64,000 bases of DNA from Halorubrum rutilum (GCF_024494565.1 NZ_JANHDN010000001.1:558001-622000), one strand, 5' to 3'; numbered from the stretch's first letter, positions 19,083 through 27,731 are shown. A program made the numbers and translations. Notes: generated by a model from the letters alone, not told the origin.

Positions 19083-19258
19083 GTGAAACCCTCCAAAGCC
19101 CCAGCCGCGAGGGCGACTTACGCTCGCTGCGCTCCTCAGTCGCTCGCGCTGCTCGCTCCTTGCGGTGCTTTCGTCGCCTAAGTCGCCCTCGCGACTGCCC
19201 CTTTGAGTCTCACCCGACCGCACCACAACCGAAGCCTCACGCCTCCCCAGCCTCGTCG
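19081..19258 (+). repeat. Dispersed hairpin-forming element, copy 1 (possible structured RNA)
   Basis: The segment runs from GTGAAACCCTCC to CCTCCCCAGCCTCGTCGG and matches, in inverted orientation, 43655-43831. Inside it, CGCGAGGGCGACTTA and TAAGTCGCCCTCGCG form a perfect 15-bp stem around a loop of about 55 nt, flanked by CAAAG and CTTTG that can close an outer helix. The tail CCCCTTTGAG plus CCCACCCGACCGCA is conserved between copies. The translated frame is open only in part and hits a stop within the right arm, so RNA or DNA structure is a better explanation than protein. Confidence 0.65.
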
Positions 19259-19463
19259 GTCGTCTTCCGCGTTGCTTCGGACGACCGACTCCCTCGCACG
19301 CGCTCCTTCGCGGCCGCCACCGGCGGCCGCTCGGAGGCGCGCGCCACCGCATCGTGTATCATCCGGCTTCCTAGCCGTCACTGTTCGGGTTTCGGATGAA
19401 GTTTTGCGAGGGAAGAGCGCTCCGAGAGCGTCTTCCCGCATCACGGGGGGTGGACCCCGGCGA

Positions 19464-19494
19464 TGCGAGGGGAGGGGAGGGATTTGAACCACGG
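19464..19494 (-). pseudogene. Partial copy of the 3' end of tRNA-Leu
   Basis: On the minus strand this reads as a T-arm and acceptor strand: CCGTGGTTCAAATCCC, then CTCCCCTCCCCTCGCA. It equals the 3' end of the tRNA-Leu gene 97 bp away, except for one missing G and an extra five-base CCCCT-like unit. It has no anticodon arm. It may be a scar of earlier integration or a degenerate tandem tRNA. Confidence 0.6.
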
Positions 19495-19560
19495 TCGCGC
19501 CGGAGGCGCTCCCTGATTCGAATCCTCCCGCTTGTGCATTCGCGCGCTGTGACGCGCTCA

Positions 19561-19644
19561 TGCGAGGGGAGGGATTTGAACCCACGGACCTCTACAGGAG
19601 CGGATCTTGAGTCCGCCGCCGTTTCCAGGCTTGGCTACCCTCGC
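19561..19644 (-). tRNA. tRNA-Leu, anticodon CAA
   Basis: The 84-nt minus-strand sequence folds as a type II tRNA: acceptor GCGAGGG pairing with CCCTCGC, D-arm AGCCAAGCCTGGAAACGGC, anticodon stem GCGGA/TCCGC with loop CTCAAGA (anticodon CAA, codon UUG), a long variable arm TCCTGTAGAGG and T-loop GGTTCAAATCC, with discriminator A. CCA is not encoded. The 5' half, from the anticodon to the acceptor, lies inside the 45-bp integration core, so the present gene is a chimera of chromosomal 3' half and element-supplied 5' half. Confidence 0.95.
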
Positions 19645-19649
19645 ACGCG
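19605..19649. repeat. Attachment site, left copy (within tRNA-Leu)
   Basis: A 45-bp core matching 35811-35855 at 44 of 45 positions (A at 19627, G at 35833). It runs from the tRNA anticodon loop through the 5' acceptor strand to a shared CACGCG tail just outside the tRNA. Confidence 0.85.
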
Positions 19650-19963
19650 TGTTTTCTTGATGGTTGTCTGTGTAAGCCCTTTCGGATTGAATCGCCATAC
19701 GGAGGCGATATGTCCTCGTTCCACCGTCAGGTTTTGACGGACCCGCGACCGACGTTTTGGGTCATGCTGTAATAAAGATTCCACGTCCACGGACCAAGTG
19801 AGACTGACGTTTTGGGGCCTCAGCAGGGTCCCAACCCGGTGCCGTCGGGGACGGATTTCGACCGGACATTTTGAGGGTTGAGCGGGGTCGAACGAAAATG
19901 ACGGACCTGCAAAATCGACGTTTTGAGGGGTGAATCAGTACAGCGTCGAGCAGTCCTGCGCGA
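19645..19963. other. Non-coding left end of the element with evenly spaced repeats
   Basis: No convincing gene is seen. The stretch contains several GACGTTTTGGG-type repeats (listed separately) and TCAGGTTTTGACGG near 19727. The spacing suggests protein-binding sites used in excision, replication or expression. Confidence 0.55.
19751..19926 (+). repeat. Four iteron-like repeats of GACGTTTTGRGG
   Basis: Copies begin at 19751, 19806, 19865 (GACATTTTGA, one change) and 19917, spaced 55, 59 and 52 nt apart. All have the same orientation and lie just inside the left attachment site. Confidence 0.65.
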
Positions 19964-20524
19964 CTACTCTATCGGTTGAACAGCACCGGGTGGGGGTAAC
20001 TCCAGGAGATACTCTGGACCGACGTGGTAGTTGTAGTGCCCATACTTCAGTGACCTCCGTGGCTCTCGGTTGAGTAGCATCTCCTTGGTCGCTCCGCCCA
20101 ACATCTCGACAGTGGTTCGCTCGTCGTTCTCTGGGGGTCCATGCGGAAGACGACACTGTACGTAGTAGTCAGCATCGACGCTATCCGTCTCCACAATCAG
20201 GTCGGGATTCTCAGCCGGTGAGCACTTGACATCGACTTCTACCGTTTCATCGGAGGCGTCCCGCTCAGCAAACCGAACCCGGAAGTCTGAACCACCGTCT
20301 GTCCGAGAGAACGTTTCTGTGTCGACCTGAAGGTCGTAGTAGATGGCAAACGCCATTTCTCCCAGAGCACCGATGAAGTGGCGCTTGTGAGCTTCATGTC
20401 CCCACCCCTGTTCGCCCGCGTCACTATACCACTCATCATTATCCTCGAACGAGCCCATCCGCTCCTGACTGATTTGTCGAGCACGGCGGACGTAACGCGG
20501 CGTCACCTCGACGCTGACCGGCAT
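19964..20524 (-). CDS. Putative PD-(D/E)xK nuclease-like protein
   Basis: 186 residues from ATG 20524. Seen in order: RARQISQERM, HFIGALGEMAFAIYY (a candidate early acidic residue in GALGE), GGSDFRVRF (candidate Asp) and VEVDVKCSPAE (DxK-type pair). This E...SDF...DVK order is the pattern of restriction-endonuclease-like folds. The remaining third (YVQCRLPHGPP and beyond) is unfamiliar. It is last on its strand in the element and is separated from the CcbP-like gene by 126 bp. The identification is motif-based; the named family is unknown to me. Confidence 0.55.
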   Translation of the reverse strand: MPVSVEVTPRYVRRARQISQERMGSFEDNDEWYSDAGEQGWGHEAHKRHFIGALGEMAFAIYYDLQVDTETFSRTDGGSDFRVRFAERDASDETVEVDVKCSPAENPDLIVETDSVDADYYVQCRLPHGPPENDERTTVEMLGGATKEMLLNREPRRSLKYGHYNYHVGPEYLLELPPPGAVQPIE

Positions 20525-20650
20525 TAGATGAAACCAGGGCCTACGCGGTCACAACGGTTTCGACGGAGTTGACGGCAGGTCGGCTCCGGTGAATCCCATC
20601 AGTCTCACGGAACGTAGTTACACGGGCCGGGCGAGAAACCGGCATCCCAG

Positions 20651-21001
20651 TCAACGTTCGAGCCAGTAATACCAGTCCTCGATGGCTTGCTTCGTGTCGT
20701 CATCGACATTCACGGGTTCCAGTTGCTCCAGTGGAACGCCGAGTTCGCGGTCCATCCACTCGACGGTTACGTACTGCTGGCTGAGCGTCGGCTCCGTCGA
20801 CGACATTCCGACGACGCGTACTGTCTCACCTTCCTTCAGCGGTGATTCCTCCCGTTCGGTGGTACACCGCGCCTCGAAGGGGAAGTCAATCAAGTCGTCC
20901 AGGTAGGCGTGCCAGCCGTAGGCTTGCTCCTCGACGGTGTAGGCATCGACGATGACTCGCATCTCGATGCGCTCCTCGCGTTCCTCGTCTCGCTCGGTCA
21001 T
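20651..21001 (-). CDS. CcbP-like calcium-binding family protein
   Basis: 116 residues, very acidic. REERIEMRVIVDAY, EEQAYGWHAYLDDLIDFPF, SPLKEGETVRVVGM and the closing GVPLEQLEPV match the pattern I know from the CcbP/calcium-binding family, first described as a cyanobacterial Ca2+-binding protein. Its ATG overlaps the stop of the upstream 330-residue gene (ATGA), so the two are coupled. In haloarchaea such proteins occur widely, often on mobile DNA; role here unknown. Confidence 0.75.
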   Translation of the reverse strand: MTERDEEREERIEMRVIVDAYTVEEQAYGWHAYLDDLIDFPFEARCTTEREESPLKEGETVRVVGMSSTEPTLSQQYVTVEWMDRELGVPLEQLEPVNVDDDTKQAIEDWYYWLER

Positions 21002-21990
21002 GGCTCACCGCCAGCCCGCGTGTGGAACGACGCCCCCGATTTGAACTCGGTCAACTCCTCGATGCGACTCTCAAGCTCTTCTATCTCGTCGCGGAGTTCC
21101 TCGGCTTCCTCGCCTTCGGTGGCCGCGAGTTGGTCTTTGAGACCTTGGAGGCGCGTCTCCTTGCGTTCCTCGTCAACCTCCGCCTTGCGGACGTACTCAC
21201 TCTCCTCGATGTCGTACACGTCGCTTTCGGAGAGTTCCGTCACGTCGAGTGCGTCGTCTACTTTGTCGCGGTCGACTCCCAGCACGCGCTCGCGGTCGAT
21301 ACCCGCGTCTTCGAGGACCGCCAGCACTTCCTCGTCGTCCTTGAGCGAGCGGTTCCGCCGTGTCGTGCGCTGGACGGAGCCGAACGGCCCACTTACCGGA
21401 CGGTCGTGGTGGAGGCGATTCAACAGTACGTCAGCCACGTCCTTGCGGAGGTCGTTGGCGTCCCGCTGTACGTCCGAGAGCAGGGTGTAGAGATTCACCA
21501 GCGCGTCCGTCTCCATCTCGGGGAGGTCGGCCACGTCGTGGCGTTCAAGCGCGTCGATGAGTAGGAGAGCGTCCGCATACACGTCCAGCCCCTCGGGTTC
21601 GGTTCGTTCCTCGTCGGTGTCTGGCTCACCGTCGAGCAGTTGCGTCGAGGTTGGTCCCTCGGTTTTGGTGATGACCCCGGCGTCTTCGTCGACCTCGAAG
21701 CGCGGATGAAGACTCAGCACGGCGGGATACGGGTCACCGTCGGGCGGCAGGCGGTCAAGCTCGAAACCCCCCGGCTCGTCGGTTATATGCCGGTATAGCG
21801 TTTCGAACTGGTCGCGCTGAAGTGGACGCGTTTCGTCGATGTCGCGGTCGAGAAACTCGATGATGACCCGTTGTTCTTGTACGTCGTTGACGCGAAAGCG
21901 GTCATTCGATAGCGGCGTGATGAGTGTCGACCCCTCGGGGAGGTCGTCGAGTTCGTCCAAGAGCGTGTGCCAGGTGACACTGAAAGGCAT
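20998..21990 (-). CDS. Hypothetical acidic protein with C-terminal coiled coil
   Basis: 330 residues from ATG 21990; an earlier ATG at 22014 adds eight residues. Residues 1-85 form a compact domain (STLITPLSNDRFRVNDV, VIIEFLDRDIDETRPLQRDQFETLYRHI). The middle is acidic and predicted helical, and the last 80 residues are a clear coiled coil (KAEVDEERKETRLQGL to IEELESRIEELTEF). No enzyme motif is visible. It is coupled by overlap to the CcbP-like gene. I do not recognise the family. Confidence 0.7.
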   Translation of the reverse strand: MPFSVTWHTLLDELDDLPEGSTLITPLSNDRFRVNDVQEQRVIIEFLDRDIDETRPLQRDQFETLYRHITDEPGGFELDRLPPDGDPYPAVLSLHPRFEVDEDAGVITKTEGPTSTQLLDGEPDTDEERTEPEGLDVYADALLLIDALERHDVADLPEMETDALVNLYTLLSDVQRDANDLRKDVADVLLNRLHHDRPVSGPFGSVQRTTRRNRSLKDDEEVLAVLEDAGIDRERVLGVDRDKVDDALDVTELSESDVYDIEESEYVRKAEVDEERKETRLQGLKDQLAATEGEEAEELRDEIEELESRIEELTEFKSGASFHTRAGGEP

Positions 21991-22498
21991 ACGTCGTGTT
22001 CGCGGGGGAAGCACGCTAAACCTTGCTCCGAGTCAGGACTACCGAAGCGAACGGATGTGCCCCTAATCAGGCAATACAGTCCCTTTACCGATTTAATTCG
22101 AGGGATACGGGTCCGGCGTCTTAACACAATATAATAGAGAAATGCTGATTCGCTCGAATTAATTCGTTTTAGCGTCTGAGAGTAGAGATTATGCAGACCG
22201 ACCCTGCTACCAGCGCCGTCAAGTACGGCTCCGGGTTGCCGACTCCGACGTGTAGACCCGTGCCGGTTTCGGGACCCGGGTCAACGGCGCGGTGTCTGGC
22301 GTTTCTGATAGCAGAGTCGCCTTCAGGAGGTCAGAATTACCTATGGTTATCTAAACTGGTAGCACTCAACAGTCGTACCGTAGTGGGTAACAATCTCTGC
22401 TCATGACACAGCTAAAACCACAGGATAACTACGTCACGGTAGGCGAAGAACCTCGACCGAGACGAGAAACCGGGTTATCAGCCGAGTGTTCGATAGTC
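21991..22498. other. AT-rich intergenic region between the RM gene and the coiled-coil gene
   Basis: No convincing gene; a 71-codon plus-strand frame (22191-22406) lacks family resemblance and normal codon bias. It contains an AT-rich patch (CACAATATAATAGAG, about 22125-22140) and the inverted repeat at 22093-22162. Confidence 0.5.
22093..22162. repeat. Inverted repeat TTAATTCGAG / CTCGAATTAA, left member of a pair
   Basis: The arms are perfect 10-mers whose starts are 60 nt apart, followed by TTCGTTTT. A matching inverted repeat with start-to-start spacing 61 lies at 30873-30943. Possible roles are a regulator site or a replication or partition site. Confidence 0.6.
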
Positions 22499-25400
22499 TC
22501 AGTACACCCGAAACGTCTCTAAGTACTCCTCAATCACGTCCTGTTCTTCAGCTGTAATACCGAACATACGGTATATCATTTCATTCACCTTCTCTTCTAA
22601 CTCTTCAAGATTGGTTTCAGTCACAGTTGCCTCGTCTGAACGCAGGGCTTCCAGCAGTGTCTCAACACCACTGTCGCTACGTGGAATGGGGATAGTAGTT
22701 GTCTCACCGCTCTTAACATTACGTCCATCAACAGCCGCATGAACGTACTCAGCGCGGCGCTTCCGGGATTCGCGGTCGTCTGCGTACATCGCTGGGTCGT
22801 TGATGATATCGGACCGGCCAGCCTGGACTGTAAAGTTCCCATCTACGTCACCCTGCACCTCGGCGTTCACCGGATAACGGCGGGTCTGCCATTCGTAGTT
22901 GATGTAATCGAGTTCGCCATCAAACTCTCCGAGGTACGCCTCCGGAAACCGTTCGGTCTTGCTTTCCGTATCTAACGCCGTCGTAATCTCTGATATGTGA
23001 TTACATATCTCGGCACGGTCGCTGTCGTCACCCCAGGCAATCGGGAGGGGAGTCAGATAGTTTGTAGTGTATTTGTAGTACCCATCGACTTTCAGCGTCG
23101 TGTAGTGCTTGAGATAGAAGTCCAGCGCGTTAGAGTTCAACAGCCCAGCGAACGTATCTGTCCGGTCTTTGAACTTATCTTCAAGCTGGACACCGTAAGC
23201 GGCCTTGAAATACCACGTCCCAACGTCATCCAGCATGAACGTCGCTTCTGCCGCGATTTCAGAACAGATGAGCTTCGGGTCTTCAAACCGAGTCATACTC
23301 TTGGGGTATCCGAACCCGTACCAGTCGTCACGACCCTCGAATCGGCCACCTTCTCGACTCTCTAAGGTGTCTCGATGCTCGGTCAGGTACTCCCACGTCA
23401 GCGGTAACTCACTCTCCAACCGCTCTTGTTCGATGAGGTTCGACGTAAGATTGCCGTCGTCATCCTCCTCAAGAACATACGGCACGATAGCGTGCTCGCC
23501 TGACCAATCCCCACGCCAGCGATTAATGTCACGACCCTGTAACCACGGGCGGAGCGCATCCGTCTCGATTTCGTACTCACGGGACTCACCTTTCGGCACC
23601 ACTGTCACTGTATCGCCAGTATCGTCAGCAGAGACACGGTCGGCATCAACGGGTGTCACCAGAAACACGTTGTTGGCACTGGTTTGAGTTCCAGCGAACA
23701 CAGAGTCCGTAACGTCGCCTACGGTCGCATCACTTGCGGACTCCATCTTGTGGATGATTTTCAACTCCTCGGGCGGCATCAACGACCAATACCCGTCATC
23801 CAAGTCCCCCTGCGGATAGTCGAACACGTTAATCAGTTCGTCCTCGTATCCCGGCTCACCGCGATGCTCGCGGACGGCCTCGATGACCGCCGTATCGAGG
23901 TCGCGGTTCGTAGGCGCTTTCGTATCAGCCTTGACTCTGACACACCGGATTTCGTTCGCTTCACGCTCATCGGAGTCCGGCTCGTCTTCCAGCATAACGA
24001 TAGCAGGGTAGTTCTTCGCGTCTTCAAACACGCCGGAGTCACGGAAATCATAGACCTCCTCGATGCGCGCCTCCTCAAGCAGGACACGCCGCAGACCCTC
24101 GCCGTAGTCAGTTACCATGAACTGGTTCGGGGTGATGAATCCGAGTTTTCCGGTTCCTTCACGGAGCCAGTCGAGGCCCCGCTCGTAGAACGGACAGTAA
24201 ATGTCGTAGTTCCCCGTTGTGGAATCATACAGCCGGTCCAGCATCTCTTTCTGCCTATCTGGGAGATTCTGGGTACGGACATAGGGCGGATTCCCCACGA
24301 CGTAATCGTAGGTCATGTAATTCTTCACGACGAGCGCGAGCACGGTGTCCTCGAACATCTTGAATAGCCGCCCGTCGTTGTGCTCCTCCTGAAGGTACCG
24401 AACGTTCTCCAACATGTCGTCGACGTAGGGCGCGAAGAACTCCTCGACGCCGGAGTACTCCTGTGACGTGTGGGCATTTATCCGCTCTTCCAGCCCGCTC
24501 TGGTAGGTCCAATCGAAGTCGCCTCCGAACTCCTCAGCCAGCGCCATGTGGTCCTTAACAGTGTCCAACACGCCTTGCAGAGCCGCAAAGTACTCGTCGA
24601 AGTTGCTCACCCCCGTCTCCAACTGGATGGTGTCGAACAGCGGCATCCGCACCCGACGCACCAGGAACCCGTCCTCCGTCTCTGCGGCCTCCTCCTCGTC
24701 TACCTCGACCGGAAGCGGCACGGGAATCCGCACGTCCTGGTCGTCCTCGGTCATCGCGTCGAAGGTCATCTGCCGGGTGCCGTCGTCGCCGAGGTCCGCG
24801 CCGGTCAGCTCCCGCTCATTCCGGAGCGTGTCCGTCCGGTAGATTGGGAGCCGCCGAAGCGTGAATCCCGGGTTCTGGGTCTTGGCCTCGCGGTAGGCTG
24901 GGAGGATAGCGACCACGAACCGAATCTGGGCCATCAGCACCGCGAACGGGTGGATGTCCAGTCCGACGATGCGCGGGCGGGTACAGAGGTCCCGCAGGTG
25001 TTCCTCCCAGTCCGGGTCGTCTTCAAATGTCTCTACGTCCTCGATATATCGCTCGACGGCTTCCACGAGGAACGTGCCGGACCCGCACGACGGGTCGATG
25101 AGCCGCTCGTTTGAGACACCACGCTCGTACTCGACACCGTCCATAATGTAGTCGATGACGGGCTGAGGCGTGTAGAACTCACCCAGTGCCTTGCGCGTCT
25201 CCGGGTCGAAGTATCGCTGGTAGAGGTCCCCCAGCAGGTCGCCCTCCACGTCCTCGAAGTCGAACCGTAGGACGTTGAAGAACACCTCCGCGACGGCGCG
25301 GCTGAAGCGGTTTCGCGTGGCCTCACTTACCCGCTCCACGTCGCCCGTTCCTCGGGCGACATCCTCGAACTGGTTTGCACCGGTCTCGTGCCCGCGTGAG

Positions 25401-26413
25401 AGTTGTTCAGCGTAGCCATCAGTCCACCAGATGAAGATGTCGTCCTGGAACAGCCCCTCGACCAACTGCTCTTGCATGTCGTCGATGAGGTTGTCCGCCG
25501 CGACGGGGAAGGCGTCGAGGTTGATGGTGTCGCCGAAGCCCTGCAAGCCCCGGAAGTAGTCGTCCATCCCCTCGTAGCCAGTGCCAGCGAAAAAGTCGTG
25601 GTCCTCAGTGGCCTTCGCCAAGAGGAGCCGGGCGAGCAGGGCGTGACCACTCTCCAGACAGAACATGAAGTCCCGGAGCGACTGCTTGCCGTTGATGAAC
25701 GGGTCCCACGAGTTGGGGACTTCATCGGGCTCGTCGGCGTAGGTTGCCTCCCAGAAATCGTAGGCACCCTTCACGAACTTGGCGTCCTGCTCGTCGCGGA
25801 GTTCGTGCAGCACATCCATCATCCCAGTGACGAGGTCAGCGAACGGACTGCCGTCCTCTAATCGGAAGGTGTCGAAGAAGTGTTCTTGGCCGAGTTCTGC
25901 CTGCTCGTCCAGCGGGATGGGCTCCAAGTCGGCAAGGAACTGGTTCACGTCCTCGGGGTCTGTCAGGTCGAACTCCCGCTTTTCGAGGGCGCTCACGAGG
26001 TCGCGGGCATGGCTCTCGGTCACAGCGTCAAGAGCAACCGTGAGCATCGGCGCGTCCTGGTCTCGCCGGTAGAGCCGGAGTTCCTCTCCGTTCGTTAGCA
26101 TCCCGTACTCTGAACGGAGATGCTCCATGTAGTGGAACAACTGCGATTCGTGGTCGGGGAGAGACCGGCCAGTCGTCTTGAACTCGTAGACAGCCGTTAC
26201 TGCCTCGTTCGAGTCGAGCGTGATGTAATCTGGACGGCGGTCATCGGGGAGCGTAAACTCACTGCGGAGGTCGGTTCCGGTTCCCTCGTACCCGAGTGCA
26301 TCGTAGAATCCGGTCTCCAGAAACAGATTCTCGACATCGCGCTCGCTCATATCATCGTCTGTCCGTTCGGCGATGCGATGGAGAGACTCGTAGAGTGCCG
26401 TAGAATCTGCCAT
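22499..26413 (-). CDS. Type IIG restriction-modification enzyme (nuclease plus N6-adenine methylase)
   Basis: 1304 residues from ATG 26413; ATG 26434 is possible. The N-terminal nuclease domain has PDYITLD then AVYEFKTTG (D62, E77, K79: PD-ExK). A helical linker follows. The methyltransferase core has DPSCGSGTFLVEAV (SAM motif I, about residue 440) and NPPYV (catalytic motif IV, about residue 707), with GEFYTPQPVIDYIMD just before motif I. The C-terminal 450 residues have the Eco57I/TaqI-like target-recognition region (WLQGRDINRW, YKYTTNYLTPLPI). One polypeptide therefore carries cutting, methylation and specificity. No separate methylase or specificity gene is seen nearby, as expected for this type. 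Confidence 0.88.
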   Translation of the reverse strand: MADSTALYESLHRIAERTDDDMSERDVENLFLETGFYDALGYEGTGTDLRSEFTLPDDRRPDYITLDSNEAVTAVYEFKTTGRSLPDHESQLFHYMEHLRSEYGMLTNGEELRLYRRDQDAPMLTVALDAVTESHARDLVSALEKREFDLTDPEDVNQFLADLEPIPLDEQAELGQEHFFDTFRLEDGSPFADLVTGMMDVLHELRDEQDAKFVKGAYDFWEATYADEPDEVPNSWDPFINGKQSLRDFMFCLESGHALLARLLLAKATEDHDFFAGTGYEGMDDYFRGLQGFGDTINLDAFPVAADNLIDDMQEQLVEGLFQDDIFIWWTDGYAEQLSRGHETGANQFEDVARGTGDVERVSEATRNRFSRAVAEVFFNVLRFDFEDVEGDLLGDLYQRYFDPETRKALGEFYTPQPVIDYIMDGVEYERGVSNERLIDPSCGSGTFLVEAVERYIEDVETFEDDPDWEEHLRDLCTRPRIVGLDIHPFAVLMAQIRFVVAILPAYREAKTQNPGFTLRRLPIYRTDTLRNERELTGADLGDDGTRQMTFDAMTEDDQDVRIPVPLPVEVDEEEAAETEDGFLVRRVRMPLFDTIQLETGVSNFDEYFAALQGVLDTVKDHMALAEEFGGDFDWTYQSGLEERINAHTSQEYSGVEEFFAPYVDDMLENVRYLQEEHNDGRLFKMFEDTVLALVVKNYMTYDYVVGNPPYVRTQNLPDRQKEMLDRLYDSTTGNYDIYCPFYERGLDWLREGTGKLGFITPNQFMVTDYGEGLRRVLLEEARIEEVYDFRDSGVFEDAKNYPAIVMLEDEPDSDEREANEIRCVRVKADTKAPTNRDLDTAVIEAVREHRGEPGYEDELINVFDYPQGDLDDGYWSLMPPEELKIIHKMESASDATVGDVTDSVFAGTQTSANNVFLVTPVDADRVSADDTGDTVTVVPKGESREYEIETDALRPWLQGRDINRWRGDWSGEHAIVPYVLEEDDDGNLTSNLIEQERLESELPLTWEYLTEHRDTLESREGGRFEGRDDWYGFGYPKSMTRFEDPKLICSEIAAEATFMLDDVGTWYFKAAYGVQLEDKFKDRTDTFAGLLNSNALDFYLKHYTTLKVDGYYKYTTNYLTPLPIAWGDDSDRAEICNHISEITTALDTESKTERFPEAYLGEFDGELDYINYEWQTRRYPVNAEVQGDVDGNFTVQAGRSDIINDPAMYADDRESRKRRAEYVHAAVDGRNVKSGETTTIPIPRSDSGVETLLEALRSDEATVTETNLEELEEKVNEMIYRMFGITAEEQDVIEEYLETFRVY

Positions 26414-26475
26414 TGTGCCCGCTAACTCAGCCACCCATCAAAAAAGCAAGTGAATGGCTGACGTACATGGCGTAG

Positions 26476-26598
26476 CTACGTGCCATCCTCTTCCTCCGGC
26501 ACGACATCGTTCGGGTCGCCTACCATCGCTTGCCCGAACATCACCAGTCCCAGTATCACCAGTATCGTGAGCACGAAGCCGATAATGAACCCAATCAC
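26476..26598 (-). CDS. 40-residue single-span membrane protein coupled to the DUF91-like nuclease
   Basis: The GTG start at 26598 overlaps the TGA of the nuclease gene (GTGA). The protein begins with a strongly hydrophobic helix IGFIIGFVLTILVILGLVMF and ends with an acidic tail DPNDVVPEEEDGT. The overlap and the consistent frame down to TAG at 26476 argue that it is a real gene. It may tether or modulate the nuclease, or serve as a small toxin-like effector; this is inference only. Confidence 0.6.
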   Translation of the reverse strand: MIGFIIGFVLTILVILGLVMFGQAMVGDPNDVVPEEEDGT

Positions 26599-27707
26599 TC
26601 GGAACCGACCTCCTCGACGAGTAACGGATGGTAGTGCTGTATCAGGCGGGTCATCTCCTCAGCCACGGCTTCAACGAACTCCTCGTCTGGCTCGCGGTCC
26701 AGCATCTCAAACTCCAGGTACACCAGATTACTGTTCGGGCGGTGTTCGTCGCTCGTTTTGTAGCCCTCCAGTTCGCCAGCGTGTGCCGCGACGACCTCCC
26801 GAACCTGGTCCTTCTCGTCGGTATCCGACCCAAAGAGGCCGATACTCACGGTAGCCCGTCCCTGTTCCACCATACGCGGCGTGAATCGATAGAGAACCGA
26901 ATCAGGATGCTCCGGATGCTGTGAATGGAAGCCGAGCCGCCGGGACGCTGCCCCGCTCATATCTCCCGGCCTCTCGTGGCGCGTTACATCCGAGACTTCG
27001 GCAAAAACCCGGTCACGAACGTTTCGAATCAGGTGGGAGTAGTCGACCTTGCTGTCCTCGGGCTGAACCCTCGACAGGGGATAATCGACGACCGTCGAAG
27101 CTACCAGAAACTCCCGTTCATCGTCTGTCTCGAATCGCTGCACTGCAACGCACTGGACGGCCAACCCCTGCTCAAGCAGGTACCGGGCGTTGTTCTCGGT
27201 GCGCGAGGTGATTTCCTCGGCGAGGATGACCATTCGTTGGTGGGTGTTGAACTCGGACTCCTCGACATCACCACCGAGCGCGGTCTCGTGGGCTTCCTTG
27301 AGCGTGTCCTCGACAACCGCCGACTCGCTGACCTCCCACTCGTCCCGGACGTTGGCTTTGTACTCGCGGTAGATGTCCTCCAGGTCCGCGTACTCGTAGT
27401 TGCTGAGGTCGGAGGCGTAATTCTGGGGCTGGCTGAGAATCGTCTCCTCGCTGGCACTCCCGGAGCCGCTCTGGCCTTTCTTGAGTTCAACCACGACGAC
27501 GTTGCCCCACTGGTCGAGCGCGAGCAGGTCAGGGAGGCCGGTACTGAGACTGTACTGCCGACCAAAAATCAGCAGTGGCTCGTTCAGGATGACTTCGGGG
27601 TTGGCGTGGAGCCATGACTCCAGTTGCCATTCGGTCTCGACTGCTTCGCGGTCCAGCTCCAGCGTGCGCGGTTCGTCCCGGTCGCGGTCGAACTCGAAAA
27701 GGCGCAT
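26595..27707 (-). CDS. DUF91/NucS-like nuclease-domain protein
   Basis: 370 residues from ATG 27707, chosen because the frame further upstream crosses the palindrome and encodes unrelated sequence. Residues 1-150 hold a RecB/NucS-like nuclease domain: ELESWLHANPEVIL, then LPDLLALDQWGNVVVVELKKG with the D...ExK catalytic pattern, then QNYASDLSNYEYADL. The C-terminal half (FTPRMVEQGRATVSIGLFG and beyond) has no catalytic motif I recognise. It is divergent from a PadR-like regulator with a palindrome between them, and is coupled to a 40-residue membrane protein. Possibly a regulated defence nuclease. Confidence 0.75.
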   Translation of the reverse strand: MRLFEFDRDRDEPRTLELDREAVETEWQLESWLHANPEVILNEPLLIFGRQYSLSTGLPDLLALDQWGNVVVVELKKGQSGSGSASEETILSQPQNYASDLSNYEYADLEDIYREYKANVRDEWEVSESAVVEDTLKEAHETALGGDVEESEFNTHQRMVILAEEITSRTENNARYLLEQGLAVQCVAVQRFETDDEREFLVASTVVDYPLSRVQPEDSKVDYSHLIRNVRDRVFAEVSDVTRHERPGDMSGAASRRLGFHSQHPEHPDSVLYRFTPRMVEQGRATVSIGLFGSDTDEKDQVREVVAAHAGELEGYKTSDEHRPNSNLVYLEFEMLDREPDEEFVEAVAEEMTRLIQHYHPLLVEEVGSE

Positions 27708-27731
27708 GGCGGCTTCAACGGGGCCATAGTA

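Noticed and set aside
18969..19181. Frame encoding repeated KPSKAPAAR across the 57-nt units
   Set aside because: It is open only because 57 is a multiple of three and the sequence is GC-rich; it stops inside the hairpin arm and the second locus does not keep the same length. A protein is still possible, but structure is preferred.
22191..22406. 71-codon plus-strand frame in the element
   Set aside because: No family resemblance, no clear promoter or RBS, and unusual codon bias; treated as non-coding.
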